From JBLHKS01 sp047620505 (GTDB lineage: Bacteria > Verrucomicrobiota > Verrucomicrobiia > Verrucomicrobiales > DEV007), in NCBI GenBank assembly GCA_047620505.1, contig JBLHKS010000149.1, forward strand, positions 1 through 16,929: a stretch of DNA of 16,929 nt, given 5' to 3'. Numbering within the stretch: the stretch's first letter is position 1; every line of letters begins with the position of its first letter. The notes below the pieces were generated by a model. The model did no database searches. It was given only the letters and a program-made list of their open reading frames with translations, and had not been told where the DNA came from. Shown one piece after another: positions 1 through 6,846 of this stretch. Position numbers and translations under genes: made by a program.

Positions 1-425
1 AGGAACGGCCGGGAACGCGTCAGCTTCCCGTTCAGCGCCGACTGAAACCATGAGGTCGTTTCCTGAGTCGTCGAAATCTCGGAGGAGGACTCGATTACGT
101 AGCCGTCTCTGTCGTAAAGCGCGATCTCGGTGAAGGCGTCGTCGATTTTCCCAATGCGTTTCATCTCCGCAAGCCGCTTGGCCGCATCGTCCGTGGAATG
201 GATCAAGCGCTCCTCGTTCGCCAGCGGCGTTAGTTCAAACGCGGCGCGGCCAAGGACAAGCTCGATCTGGGCGGCAACCTCCGAAGCGACCCGGGCCGTC
301 GAATTGGATTTCGATTTGTCCAAAGTAAGGCTGACCCACGAGAGCGCGACGACCAGCATCAGCAGGACCGGAATCGCCCCCCCGACCAACAGAGCCAGCA
401 GAGTTCTGGGAAAAATTCGATTCAC
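1..425 (-). CDS. Membrane-anchored sensor protein, N-terminal part (3' end outside window)
   Basis: The frame starts with GTG at 425-423 and stays open to the window edge, giving 141 visible residues. The N-terminus has a short basic stretch (VNRIFPR) and then a hydrophobic segment at about residues 8-32, which reads as an inner-membrane anchor. The next ~110 residues look like an extracytoplasmic ligand-sensing domain of the Cache type: a helix with ASEVAAQIELVLGRAAFEL, then ALYDRDGYVIESSSE, then TSWFQSALNGK, where the WF..A..G pattern is typical of such domains. The output domain (kinase, cyclase or phosphatase) is not visible. The GTG overlaps the TGA of the upstream binding-protein gene as GTGA, which fixes the start and implies translational coupling. 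Inference: it may sense the ligand-loaded form of the adjacent PotD-like lipoproteins. The sensor role is likely; the family is uncertain. Confidence 0.7.
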   Translation of the reverse strand, partial: MNRIFPRTLLALLVGGAIPVLLMLVVALSWVSLTLDKSKSNSTARVASEVAAQIELVLGRAAFELTPLANEERLIHSTDDAAKRLAEMKRIGKIDDAFTEIALYDRDGYVIESSSEISTTQETTSWFQSALNGKLTRSRPF

Positions 426-1576
426 GGTTCGGCATCGGGTGCGTTCGCCATTGCGGGGGTCGTCTTCCGGAGACTTTCCATGATCGCCCGATAATTCACT
501 CCAACCAGACGCAGCCGATCCGGCTTGCCGGTGTCGTGGAAAGCGCTCTTAGCGAGGACATCGGCCGGCGGATAGGCGACCTCGTCGGCCAGCAATTCCG
601 GGTCGAGGATTTCTTCCGCCCGCTGGTTCGGCGTCGCGCACCAGTTCCATTCGGCGCACTCAGCCGCGACCTCCGCCTCAAGCATGAAGTTGATGAAGAC
701 ATGCGCCAACTCGGCTCGCTGGGTTTCACGGGAAACCAGGAACATGTCGCAGCACAGCGGCACGCCTTCGCGGGGCAACGCCATTTCCAGATCCTCGTTC
801 TCGCCCAGTGCGACAGCCGCGTTTGAGTTGTAGAGCATCGCCGCAGCACATCGTCCTTCGACCAGCGCGCGGGCGATCTCGACATCCGAATTGTAGATCA
901 CATTGACCTTTTCCAGTTGCTCTAAGAGCAAGTTCCCCGCCGTCTCAAAGTCCGCCGGCTCGGTCGTATTCATGTCGTGGCCCAGCGCGAGGTGCGCCAT
1001 CGCAAAGACCTCCGCCGGCTCGTTCAACATCCACACCTGACCATCGCCGACCGCTTTGGGATCCCACAACGTCGACCAGCTCCTGGCAGGGTTCTCAACC
1101 AGTTTGGTGTTGTAAACCAGCACGGTGTTGCCCAGCAGGTAGGGCGCTGAAAACGTGTAATCGGGATCCGGGAGGATGTCCGCGTAGCGCCGGCCGAGAT
1201 TGGCCAGATTCGGCAGCTGCTCGTGATCCAGATCGCCGAGCAACTTTCGCTGGCGCATCTGCGCTGCGGTGTCCTCGTCCGTCAGAATCACATCGTAGCG
1301 ACCCGGCTCGGAATTGATCCTGCCAAGGGCTTCATCCGTATTTTCGTAGGGCTGATAGGCGATCGCGATCCCGGTCTCTTTCGTGAACCGCGCGAGCGTC
1401 TCCTCCGGAATGTAATCTCCCCACCCAAGAAGGGTCAGGGTTTTGGGCTCCTCCACTTCTGGAGGTACCGTGGTCGACTCCCGAGCCTCCGAACTTGAGG
1501 GCTCGTTGCAGGAACTCATCGCTAGGGCAATGATCGCGAGCACCAGCGCGCGGGATATCAGATTTGTTGTTTTCAT
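422..1576 (-). CDS. PotD/PotF-like polyamine-type extracellular solute-binding lipoprotein (copy 2)
   Basis: This is a 384-residue protein with a lipoprotein signal peptide: hydrophobic residues 9-20 and a lipobox ending at Cys23 (AMSSC). The mature part reads as a periplasmic binding protein of the spermidine/putrescine class. Recognisable pieces are LTLLGWGDYIPEETLARF, GRYDVILTDEDTAAQMRQ, LLGDLDHEQLPNLANL and FSAPYLLGNTVLVYNTKLV, in the order expected for PotD. The length is slightly above the usual ~350 because of the linker after the lipid anchor. It lies 21 bases after a close paralogue and overlaps the next gene by 4 bases, so all three are probably one transcript. No permease or ATPase gene is visible beside it. 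The true ligand cannot be told from sequence; other amines or small organic acids are possible. The start has no strong ribosome-binding site. Confidence 0.85.
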   Translation of the reverse strand: MKTTNLISRALVLAIIALAMSSCNEPSSSEARESTTVPPEVEEPKTLTLLGWGDYIPEETLARFTKETGIAIAYQPYENTDEALGRINSEPGRYDVILTDEDTAAQMRQRKLLGDLDHEQLPNLANLGRRYADILPDPDYTFSAPYLLGNTVLVYNTKLVENPARSWSTLWDPKAVGDGQVWMLNEPAEVFAMAHLALGHDMNTTEPADFETAGNLLLEQLEKVNVIYNSDVEIARALVEGRCAAAMLYNSNAAVALGENEDLEMALPREGVPLCCDMFLVSRETQRAELAHVFINFMLEAEVAAECAEWNWCATPNQRAEEILDPELLADEVAYPPADVLAKSAFHDTGKPDRLRLVGVNYRAIMESLRKTTPAMANAPDAEP

Positions 1577-1597
1577 GGGTTCGAAAATTCTGCGATT

Positions 1598-2746
1598 TTA
1601 CTGATCGGCTTCCGCTTCAGCCGTGGGCGTGGCTGCGACGGCGGGTTTCTCCCGATAGCGATCCATAATCGCCTTGAAATTCACGCCGATGAGGCGCATT
1701 CGATCCGACTTCCGCGAATCGCGAAACGCGCACTTTGCGAGGAGCTCAGCCGGAGGAAACGCGATTTCGTCCGCCAGCAATTCCGGGTCCAGACTCTCCG
1801 CGGCCCGCTCATTCGGCGTTGCGCACCAGTTGTATTCGGCGCATTCGACCGCGGCCTCCGCCGAAAGCATGAAATCGATAAACGCATGCGCCGCTGCACG
1901 TTGTAGGGACTCACGGGATACCAGAAACACGTCGTTGAAAAGAGCCACGCCCTCTCGAGGGAGCACCGTTTTCAAATCCTCGTTTTCCTCCATCGCCAGC
2001 GACGCATTCGAATTATAAAGCATCGCCGCCGCACAGCGTCCCTCGACCAAGGCATCGGCGATCTCCAACTCCGATCCGTAAACCACCTCAACCGAATCCA
2101 ATTGCTTAAAGAGCAAATCCCGCGCCGCCTCAAACTCGGCGGGCTCAGTTGTGTTCATATCGTGTCCCAGCGCCAGGAGCGCGACCGATAGCACTTCCTG
2201 CGGCTCTCTCAGCATCCAGACCTGGCCATCGCCAATCGCATCGCGATTCCAAAGCAACGACCAACTTGGCTCAGGATTCTCAACCAGCTTCGTGTTGTAA
2301 ATCAGCACGGTGTTGCCCATCAAGTAGGGTGCCGAGAACGAGTAGTCCGGATCCGACAGGATATCCGTGTAGGTCTGACCGAGATTGCCCAGATTCGACA
2401 ACTGCCGGTGATCCAGATCGCCCAGCAGCTGCCGCTGCCGTAGCTGCCCGGCGATGTTCATGTCCGTCAAAATCACGTCATAGCGATCCGGCTCCGAGGT
2501 GACCCGGCCAACCGCGTCGTCCATGTTGGCGAAGGCCTGGTAATCGAACTCGATCCCGGTAGTCTTCGTGAATCGCTCGAGCGTCTCCGCCGGAATGTAT
2601 TCGTCCCAGCCGAGAATCGTGAGAGTTTTGGGTTCGGCGTCGTCGCGGCAGGAATTCAGCGTCAGCAAAACGAGAACGCAAGCGAGTATGAAGAGCGCCG
2701 GGTTCAAGCCGGCGCCGATAAACCGGCTTACGATCGTAATTCTCAT
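1598..2746 (-). CDS. PotD/PotF-like polyamine-type extracellular solute-binding lipoprotein (copy 1)
   Basis: This 382-residue paralogue of the next gene in the operon has a signal peptide with hydrophobic residues 17-30 and lipobox LNSC, so Cys33 should carry the lipid. It shares the family landmarks LTILGWDEYIPAETLERF, RYDVILTDMNIAGQLRQ, FSAPYLMGNTVLIYNTKLV and LGHDMNTTEPAEF. By eye the two copies are about 60% identical through the mature domain, with the C-terminal segment (ALVEGRCAAAMLYNSNA; ECAEYNWCATPNERA) especially conserved. Differences cluster in the early region after GWxxYIP and around the mid-domain segment after LPREGV (PLCCDMF in copy 2, ALFNDVF here), so ligand preference may differ. 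It is the first gene of the minus-strand operon and is preceded by an AT-rich leader. The ATG at 2746 is the only start that keeps the signal peptide. Confidence 0.85.
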   Translation of the reverse strand: MRITIVSRFIGAGLNPALFILACVLVLLTLNSCRDDAEPKTLTILGWDEYIPAETLERFTKTTGIEFDYQAFANMDDAVGRVTSEPDRYDVILTDMNIAGQLRQRQLLGDLDHRQLSNLGNLGQTYTDILSDPDYSFSAPYLMGNTVLIYNTKLVENPEPSWSLLWNRDAIGDGQVWMLREPQEVLSVALLALGHDMNTTEPAEFEAARDLLFKQLDSVEVVYGSELEIADALVEGRCAAAMLYNSNASLAMEENEDLKTVLPREGVALFNDVFLVSRESLQRAAAHAFIDFMLSAEAAVECAEYNWCATPNERAAESLDPELLADEIAFPPAELLAKCAFRDSRKSDRMRLIGVNFKAIMDRYREKPAVAATPTAEAEADQ

Positions 2747-2840
2747 TATTTTAGTAATTATGACTATAATGGTGCATTATTTAGAGATCCAAAACTATTT
2801 CATCATGTATTTTGCCCGTTCAGACTTCACTATAAGGGAG
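2747..2840 (-). promoter_or_regulatory. AT-rich promoter/leader of the solute-binding operon with a 15-bp dyad
   Basis: This stretch is clearly more AT-rich than its surroundings. It contains a perfect inverted repeat ATAATG-GTG-CATTAT at 2766-2780, about 20 bases upstream of the ATG at 2746. On the minus strand TTGGAT, 17 bases, TTATAG is a possible -35/-10 pair, which would place the dyad over the -10 region. The dyad position suits a repressor operator, but no regulator is identified. Confidence 0.4.
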
Positions 2841-3163
2841 TTATGCGCGCCAGGCTCCGAATCGGCCCGCCATCACCAGCTGCCGAAGCTGTTCAAAGTT
2901 GAGGAGCTCAGAGCGCGATGATTTGCGCCGCGACCCGCTTCTGGGAGGTCGGGAGTTTGGGGGCGGCTTGACTTTTGGCCCCGCAAACGCCAATTGCCGC
3001 AACGCAACGCTGCGGGGGAGAATGCGCTTGCTGAGGCCAGCGGGCAACGAATCGTTGTGATTCGATAGGCTGGAAAACCGAGCCTGCGAATGCTTGGCTC
3101 TTGGCTCTTCGGCTTGGTTGACACTGCCTGACAACCGGAAAACAGTCCACCCAAGGGTATGAG

Positions 3164-3191
3164 CCGGGGACATGGGTAACAAACTGACCCC
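3164..3191. mobile_element. Possible remnant of an insertion-sequence end
   Basis: The motif runs GGGGACATGGGTAAC then AAACTGACCCC. Motifs of this style, with GGGTAAC and TGACCCC blocks, resemble terminal repeats or flanks of IS481/IS3-type elements as I remember them. There is no transposase and no second end in the window. This is a resemblance only. Confidence 0.2.
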
Positions 3192-3252
3192 TTTCTTTGC
3201 TATCTGTGAGCCTCCGAATCTGTCGTCCTGGCAATCCGCAGGAAATGACATT

Positions 3253-3266
3253 TTTTGATATCAAAA
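3253..3266. promoter_or_regulatory. 14-bp perfect palindrome upstream of the first DUF1501 gene
   Basis: TTTTGATATCAAAA is a perfect 14-bp palindrome ending 66 bases before the chosen ATG at 3333. Its position and symmetry suit a dimeric regulator, but it is AT-rich and could arise by chance. Confidence 0.3.
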
Positions 3267-3332
3267 CTACTGTTTGTCGGTGTGTTCTGGAGACACGAAG
3301 CACAAATTCTTCACATACCTCAAAAAACCGAG

Positions 3333-4712
3333 ATGAGAATCGAAACAGGATCCACTTCCACAAAGTACTGCGATGGTCGTAGCCGCCGAAGCTTTCTAGA
3401 GATCGGCGTTGCTGGCATGGCCGGCGTCGGCCTGCCGCAGATCCTGCAAGCAAAGGAGGAATCTGCTCAGTTGGGCCACAAAAAGAAGGACACGTCAGTC
3501 ATTCTCATCTGGCTCGACGGCGGGCTCAGCCACATGGATACCTACGACATGAAGCCGGACGCTCCCAGCGCGTATTCCGGGATTTGGCGTCCCATCCGGT
3601 CCAACGTTCCGGGCATGGAGATGACGTCTTTGTTTCCGCAGCAGGCGAAGGTGGCCGACAAGTTCTCGATTGTCCGCTCGGTGCATCACGACGCGGGCGA
3701 TCACTTTACCGGCGCTCATTGGATGCTGACCGGACGCGGCGGCGTCAACGGGGCGTTGAAGCCCGGCAAGTATCCTTCCGTCGGCTCCATCGCCACCAAA
3801 GTCCTCGGCTCACGAAAAGAAGGTATGCCGGCTTATGCCTCGGTTCCTTACGCCGCCAGTGTTGGCCTGCGCCCCGGATACTTCGGCGGCAACTATCTCG
3901 GCGGGCAGCACAATCCGTTTGAAACGGTTTCCGACGCCAATTCGCCCACTTTCAAGATTCCCAGCCTGAATCTCCCTAAAGGGCTGACGCTGAGTCGGCT
4001 GGACGACCGCCGCAGCCTGCAGAAACATTTCGATACGCTCCGCAAGAGCGCCGATCAAAGCGGAATGATGGATGCCATGGGCCGTTTCGACCAGCAGGCT
4101 TTTGAGTTTGTCACCGGCGACAGCGCCCGACGGGCGTTCGACATTTCACAGGAAGACGACAAGCTGCGCGACCGCTATGGCCGCAACTCTCTGGGGCAAA
4201 GCATGCTGCTTGCGCGTCGGTTGGTGGAGGCGGGCAGCACGTTCGTCACCTGCCATTCCGGCGGTTGGGACGATCACTGGAATCTGCAGTCGAAGTATGA
4301 AAAAAGGCTGCCTGAAGTCGATGCGGGCGTCGCTACACTGTTCGAGGATTTGAGCCAACGTGGACTGTGGGACAAAACGCTCGTCGTGCTTTGCGGTGAA
4401 TTCGGCCGGACGCCGAAGATCAACAACGGCGGCAACGGCGGCCCCCCACTCAGCAAGGGCACGCCCGGACGCGATCACTGGGGCAACGCCATGTCGGTCC
4501 TGATGGGCGGCGGCGGCGTCAAAGGCGGTATCGTCGTCGGCTCCACGAACTCCCGCGGCGAAGTCCCCCAGGACCGGCCCCTTCGTCCCGGCGACATCCA
4601 CCACACGATCTACCACGTGCTCGGCGTCGATCCTTCAATGCACTTCCTCGACCATTCCGGTCGGCCAGTGCAGGCGATCGATCACGGCAGCGTGATTCGC
4701 GAACTGATCTGA
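3333..4712 (+). CDS. DUF1501 family protein with Tat-type signal (alkaline phosphatase superfamily fold)
   Basis: This 459-residue protein belongs to the DUF1501 family, which is abundant in planctomycetes and verrucomicrobia and distantly related to alkaline phosphatases and sulfatases. I chose the ATG at 3333 rather than an in-frame TTG at 3255, because it puts the twin-arginine motif S-R-R-S-F-L at residues 17-22, followed by a hydrophobic stretch and a likely cleavage region near residue 40. Family motifs visible are ILIWLDGGLSHMDTYDMKP (Asp62), FSIVRSVHHDAGDH, LLARRLVEAGSTFVTCHSGGWDDH, CGEFGRTPKI (residues 354-363), GRDHW (379-383) and PGDIHHTIYHVLGVDPS. The Asp and His residues in these blocks are the expected metal ligands by analogy with the superfamily. 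Enzymatic activity of DUF1501 proteins is not well established. A second DUF1501 gene lies downstream, with a nucleotidyltransferase gene between them. Confidence 0.9.
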   Translation: MRIETGSTSTKYCDGRSRRSFLEIGVAGMAGVGLPQILQAKEESAQLGHKKKDTSVILIWLDGGLSHMDTYDMKPDAPSAYSGIWRPIRSNVPGMEMTSLFPQQAKVADKFSIVRSVHHDAGDHFTGAHWMLTGRGGVNGALKPGKYPSVGSIATKVLGSRKEGMPAYASVPYAASVGLRPGYFGGNYLGGQHNPFETVSDANSPTFKIPSLNLPKGLTLSRLDDRRSLQKHFDTLRKSADQSGMMDAMGRFDQQAFEFVTGDSARRAFDISQEDDKLRDRYGRNSLGQSMLLARRLVEAGSTFVTCHSGGWDDHWNLQSKYEKRLPEVDAGVATLFEDLSQRGLWDKTLVVLCGEFGRTPKINNGGNGGPPLSKGTPGRDHWGNAMSVLMGGGGVKGGIVVGSTNSRGEVPQDRPLRPGDIHHTIYHVLGVDPSMHFLDHSGRPVQAIDHGSVIRELI

Positions 4713-4769
4713 CAAATCGGTCGTCTTGCCCGGCTGGACAATTTGCGCCGTTTGACCGAGATTGAACTT

Positions 4770-5387
4770 ATGCAGTCGGCAGAGATCGTTATTGGTCCAG
4801 TATCGTGGGAACGCATGAGCAACGGCATTGAAAAAGTCAGAGATCGCCTGATGCGAGCCACCGCCGTTCTGGGGCGGGCCGGAATTGAATACGCGGTGAT
4901 AGGCGGAAACGCGGTCGCCGCATGGGTTTCGCGGGTCGACGATTCGGTCGTCCGAAACACTCGCGATGTCGACCTTCTGGTTCGCCGAACCGATCTGCCA
5001 CGGATCAAGAACGCAATGGAAGTGGCTGGATTCGTTCACCGTAAGGTATCGATTCTCGGAGGAAAAGGATCGATCGAAATGTTCCTCGACGGGCCAAAGT
5101 CCAAAGTTCGAGATGCGGTTCATCTCATTTTCGCCGATGAAAAAGTCAGCGTGGACTCTCTTGAGGCGTCGCCCGGAGTCGAGCAGGTGGATCCGGAGAC
5201 CGATGAATTTAGATTGCTCGAATTGGACGCGCTGGTCACGATGAAGTTGACTTCGTATCGCGATAAGGATCGCGTTCACCTCCGAGACATGCTTGAAATC
5301 GGCCAAATCGACGAAACCTGGCTTGAGCGCGTTCCGGAGTCCCTCCAGGATCGCCTTCAGCAACTGCTGGACGATCCAGATGGTTAA
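4770..5387 (+). CDS. Nucleotidyltransferase-fold protein (MNT/AbiEii-like superfamily)
   Basis: This protein is 205 residues from the ATG at 4770. The nucleotidyltransferase signature is clear: IEYAVIGGNAVAAWV (Gly45-Gly46), then NTRDVDLLV with the Asp66-x-Asp68 pair that would bind metal. A mixed helical and strand region follows, with DAVHLIF at 115-121 where the third acidic residue is usually sought, then EALDALVTMKLTSYR-like LELDALVTMKLTSYR, DKDRVHLRDML and a C-terminal helix. The ATG at 4815 and a TTG at 4743 are alternative starts. I prefer 4770 because GPVSWERMSNGIEKVRDRL reads as conserved family sequence. It sits between two DUF1501 genes in the same direction, 57 bases after the first and 28 before the second. 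Substrate is unknown; such proteins can be toxin-antitoxin or resistance enzymes, but no cognate partner gene is seen. Confidence 0.8.
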   Translation: MQSAEIVIGPVSWERMSNGIEKVRDRLMRATAVLGRAGIEYAVIGGNAVAAWVSRVDDSVVRNTRDVDLLVRRTDLPRIKNAMEVAGFVHRKVSILGGKGSIEMFLDGPKSKVRDAVHLIFADEKVSVDSLEASPGVEQVDPETDEFRLLELDALVTMKLTSYRDKDRVHLRDMLEIGQIDETWLERVPESLQDRLQQLLDDPDG

Positions 5388-5415
5388 CTAATTCTGCTTT
5401 CGCCAAACTCACCTG

Positions 5416-6813
5416 ATGGCCATGCCAGATCCTATCCCCGCCCTCTCCAGCACCTTGCTTCGGCGGAATTTCCTCAAATTCGGAGCCCTCGGTCTTTCGC
5501 TTTCGCAATGGATGGCCCTGCGCGCCCTCGGCGGTAGCCCAGCAGCTGCTGGCGCGGGAAAGGCGAAATCCTGCATTGTCCTTTTTGCCTGGGGAGGCAT
5601 CAGCCACATCGATACCTGGGACCCGAAACCCGAGGCCGCAGCCGATATCCGGGGCGAATTCCGCCCGATCAAAACCTCGGTCCCGGGAATTCGGATTGGC
5701 GAACACATGCCTAGGATCGCCAAACAGATGCATCACCTGGCGGTCGTTCGCAGCGCCCATCATCGGGCTCCTTCGCATCGGTCGGCCGCCTACTGGAATC
5801 TCACGGGGCACGAACCCCCTAACTTGGGAGGCAACTGGCCGGCGACGCGCGACGACTGGCCGTGCATTGGCTCGATGGTCGCTGCCGCCACAAGCCCCGA
5901 CGTCGCCAATCAGGCTTTGCCGAACACGTTAGCGCTTCCCTATCCCATGGCCGATGGAGGCAAAGCCAATGGGCAAGACGCCGGGTTTCTCGGCCAGGGC
6001 TACGATCCGGTCATTCTGCGTCCGCCCAGCGGTAAACTTTACGCTGGAGTCTCGCCATCGTCCGGACACGTCGATCTCAGTCTCCCGCCTGGAATGAATC
6101 GGTCGCGCGCCACGACCCGACGAACGTTGCTCGATCAAATCGACCAAGCCGCCGCGATCGGGGCCCCGGCTGACACCGACACCTTCGATCGAGCCCGGGA
6201 AAACGCGATGGGGATGCTGCTGAGCCCGAAAGTTCGGACAGCCTTCGATCTCGACCAGGAGCCTCAGCGCTTGCGCGATGCCTACGGCGATCACATTTGC
6301 GGGCAAAGCGTCCTCTTGGCTCGGCGCCTTTCGGACGCCGGTGTTCCGCTGACGACCGTTTACTGCTCCGCGGGCGATCTCAATGGGGCGTCCGGCGACC
6401 ATTTCGATACCCACGGGAACAATTTCAACCGCTTGAAGAACGACATGTTGCCGCCTCTGGATCAGGCGTCGAGCGCATTGCTCGAAGACCTGCACCAGAG
6501 TGGTAAGCTGGATGAAACCCTCGTCTGTTGGCTTACTGAATTCGGCCGCACGCCGCAAGTCAATCGGAACGCAGGCCGCGATCATTTTCCCCTTTGTTAC
6601 TCGGTCGCCTTCGCAGGAGGGGGGATCGACGGCGGCCAGGTTTACGGAAAATCCAATGCCATTGGTTATGAACCCGCGGAGTCTGGTTGCGGTCCGGCTG
6701 ATCTCCACGCCACCATTTTCCATGCTCTCGGTATCAACCCGAATCATGTGATCCATGACCGAAGCGGCCGCCCCTTTTCGCTCTGCGACGGGAAAGCGCT
6801 GCCTTTGTTCTGA
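5416..6813 (+). CDS. DUF1501 family protein (second copy)
   Basis: This 465-residue DUF1501 protein is only distantly similar to the copy upstream. The N-terminus has R16-R17-N-F-L-K followed by FGALGLSLSQWMAL, a Tat-like signal. Landmarks are VLFAWGGISHIDTWDPKPE, IRGEFRPIKTSVPGI, LAVVRSAHHRAPSH, GQSVLLARRLSDAGV, LTEFGRTPQV (EFGRTP at 375-380), GRDHF (387-391), GGGIDGGQVYGKS and DLHATIFHALGINPN. It carries AWGG where the first copy has LDGG, a common variant in this family. The protein is complete. There is no clear Shine-Dalgarno site, and the ATG at 5422 is an equally possible start. The next gene begins 33 bases downstream with no visible terminator, so it may be co-transcribed with the envelope cluster that follows. 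Confidence 0.88.
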   Translation: MAMPDPIPALSSTLLRRNFLKFGALGLSLSQWMALRALGGSPAAAGAGKAKSCIVLFAWGGISHIDTWDPKPEAAADIRGEFRPIKTSVPGIRIGEHMPRIAKQMHHLAVVRSAHHRAPSHRSAAYWNLTGHEPPNLGGNWPATRDDWPCIGSMVAAATSPDVANQALPNTLALPYPMADGGKANGQDAGFLGQGYDPVILRPPSGKLYAGVSPSSGHVDLSLPPGMNRSRATTRRTLLDQIDQAAAIGAPADTDTFDRARENAMGMLLSPKVRTAFDLDQEPQRLRDAYGDHICGQSVLLARRLSDAGVPLTTVYCSAGDLNGASGDHFDTHGNNFNRLKNDMLPPLDQASSALLEDLHQSGKLDETLVCWLTEFGRTPQVNRNAGRDHFPLCYSVAFAGGGIDGGQVYGKSNAIGYEPAESGCGPADLHATIFHALGINPNHVIHDRSGRPFSLCDGKALPLF

Positions 6814-6846
6814 CAGAAGCCAAACGGGCGATCAGTGTAGTTACGG

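Larger units (their letters stand above)
2841..3332. other. Intergenic region without a supportable gene
   Basis: Open frames on the minus strand here (about 3251-2841 and 3453-2908) have no recognisable domain, have low-complexity composition rich in Arg, Ser and Pro, and overlap one another, so I do not call them. The right end holds a motif at 3164-3191 that may be an insertion-sequence end, and a 14-bp palindrome at 3253-3266 upstream of the DUF1501 gene. I see no tRNA, riboswitch or clear terminator. Confidence 0.5.

Noticed and set aside
235..435. 66-codon minus-strand frame starting before the sensor gene
   Set aside because: The alternative frame starting with GTG at 425 overlaps the upstream stop as GTGA, has a membrane helix and stays open to the window edge, so it is the real one.
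2841..3453. Two overlapping minus-strand open frames of 136 and 181 codons
   Set aside because: Low-complexity Arg/Ser/Pro-rich sequence, no recognisable domain, mutual overlap, and the longer one overlaps the start of the well-supported DUF1501 gene.
4635..5363. 242-codon minus-strand frame
   Set aside because: It is antisense to the nucleotidyltransferase gene, whose plus-strand product has clear GG and DxD motifs; the minus frame has no recognisable domain.
5929..6756. 275-codon minus-strand frame
   Set aside because: Antisense shadow of the second DUF1501 gene, which shows all family motifs.
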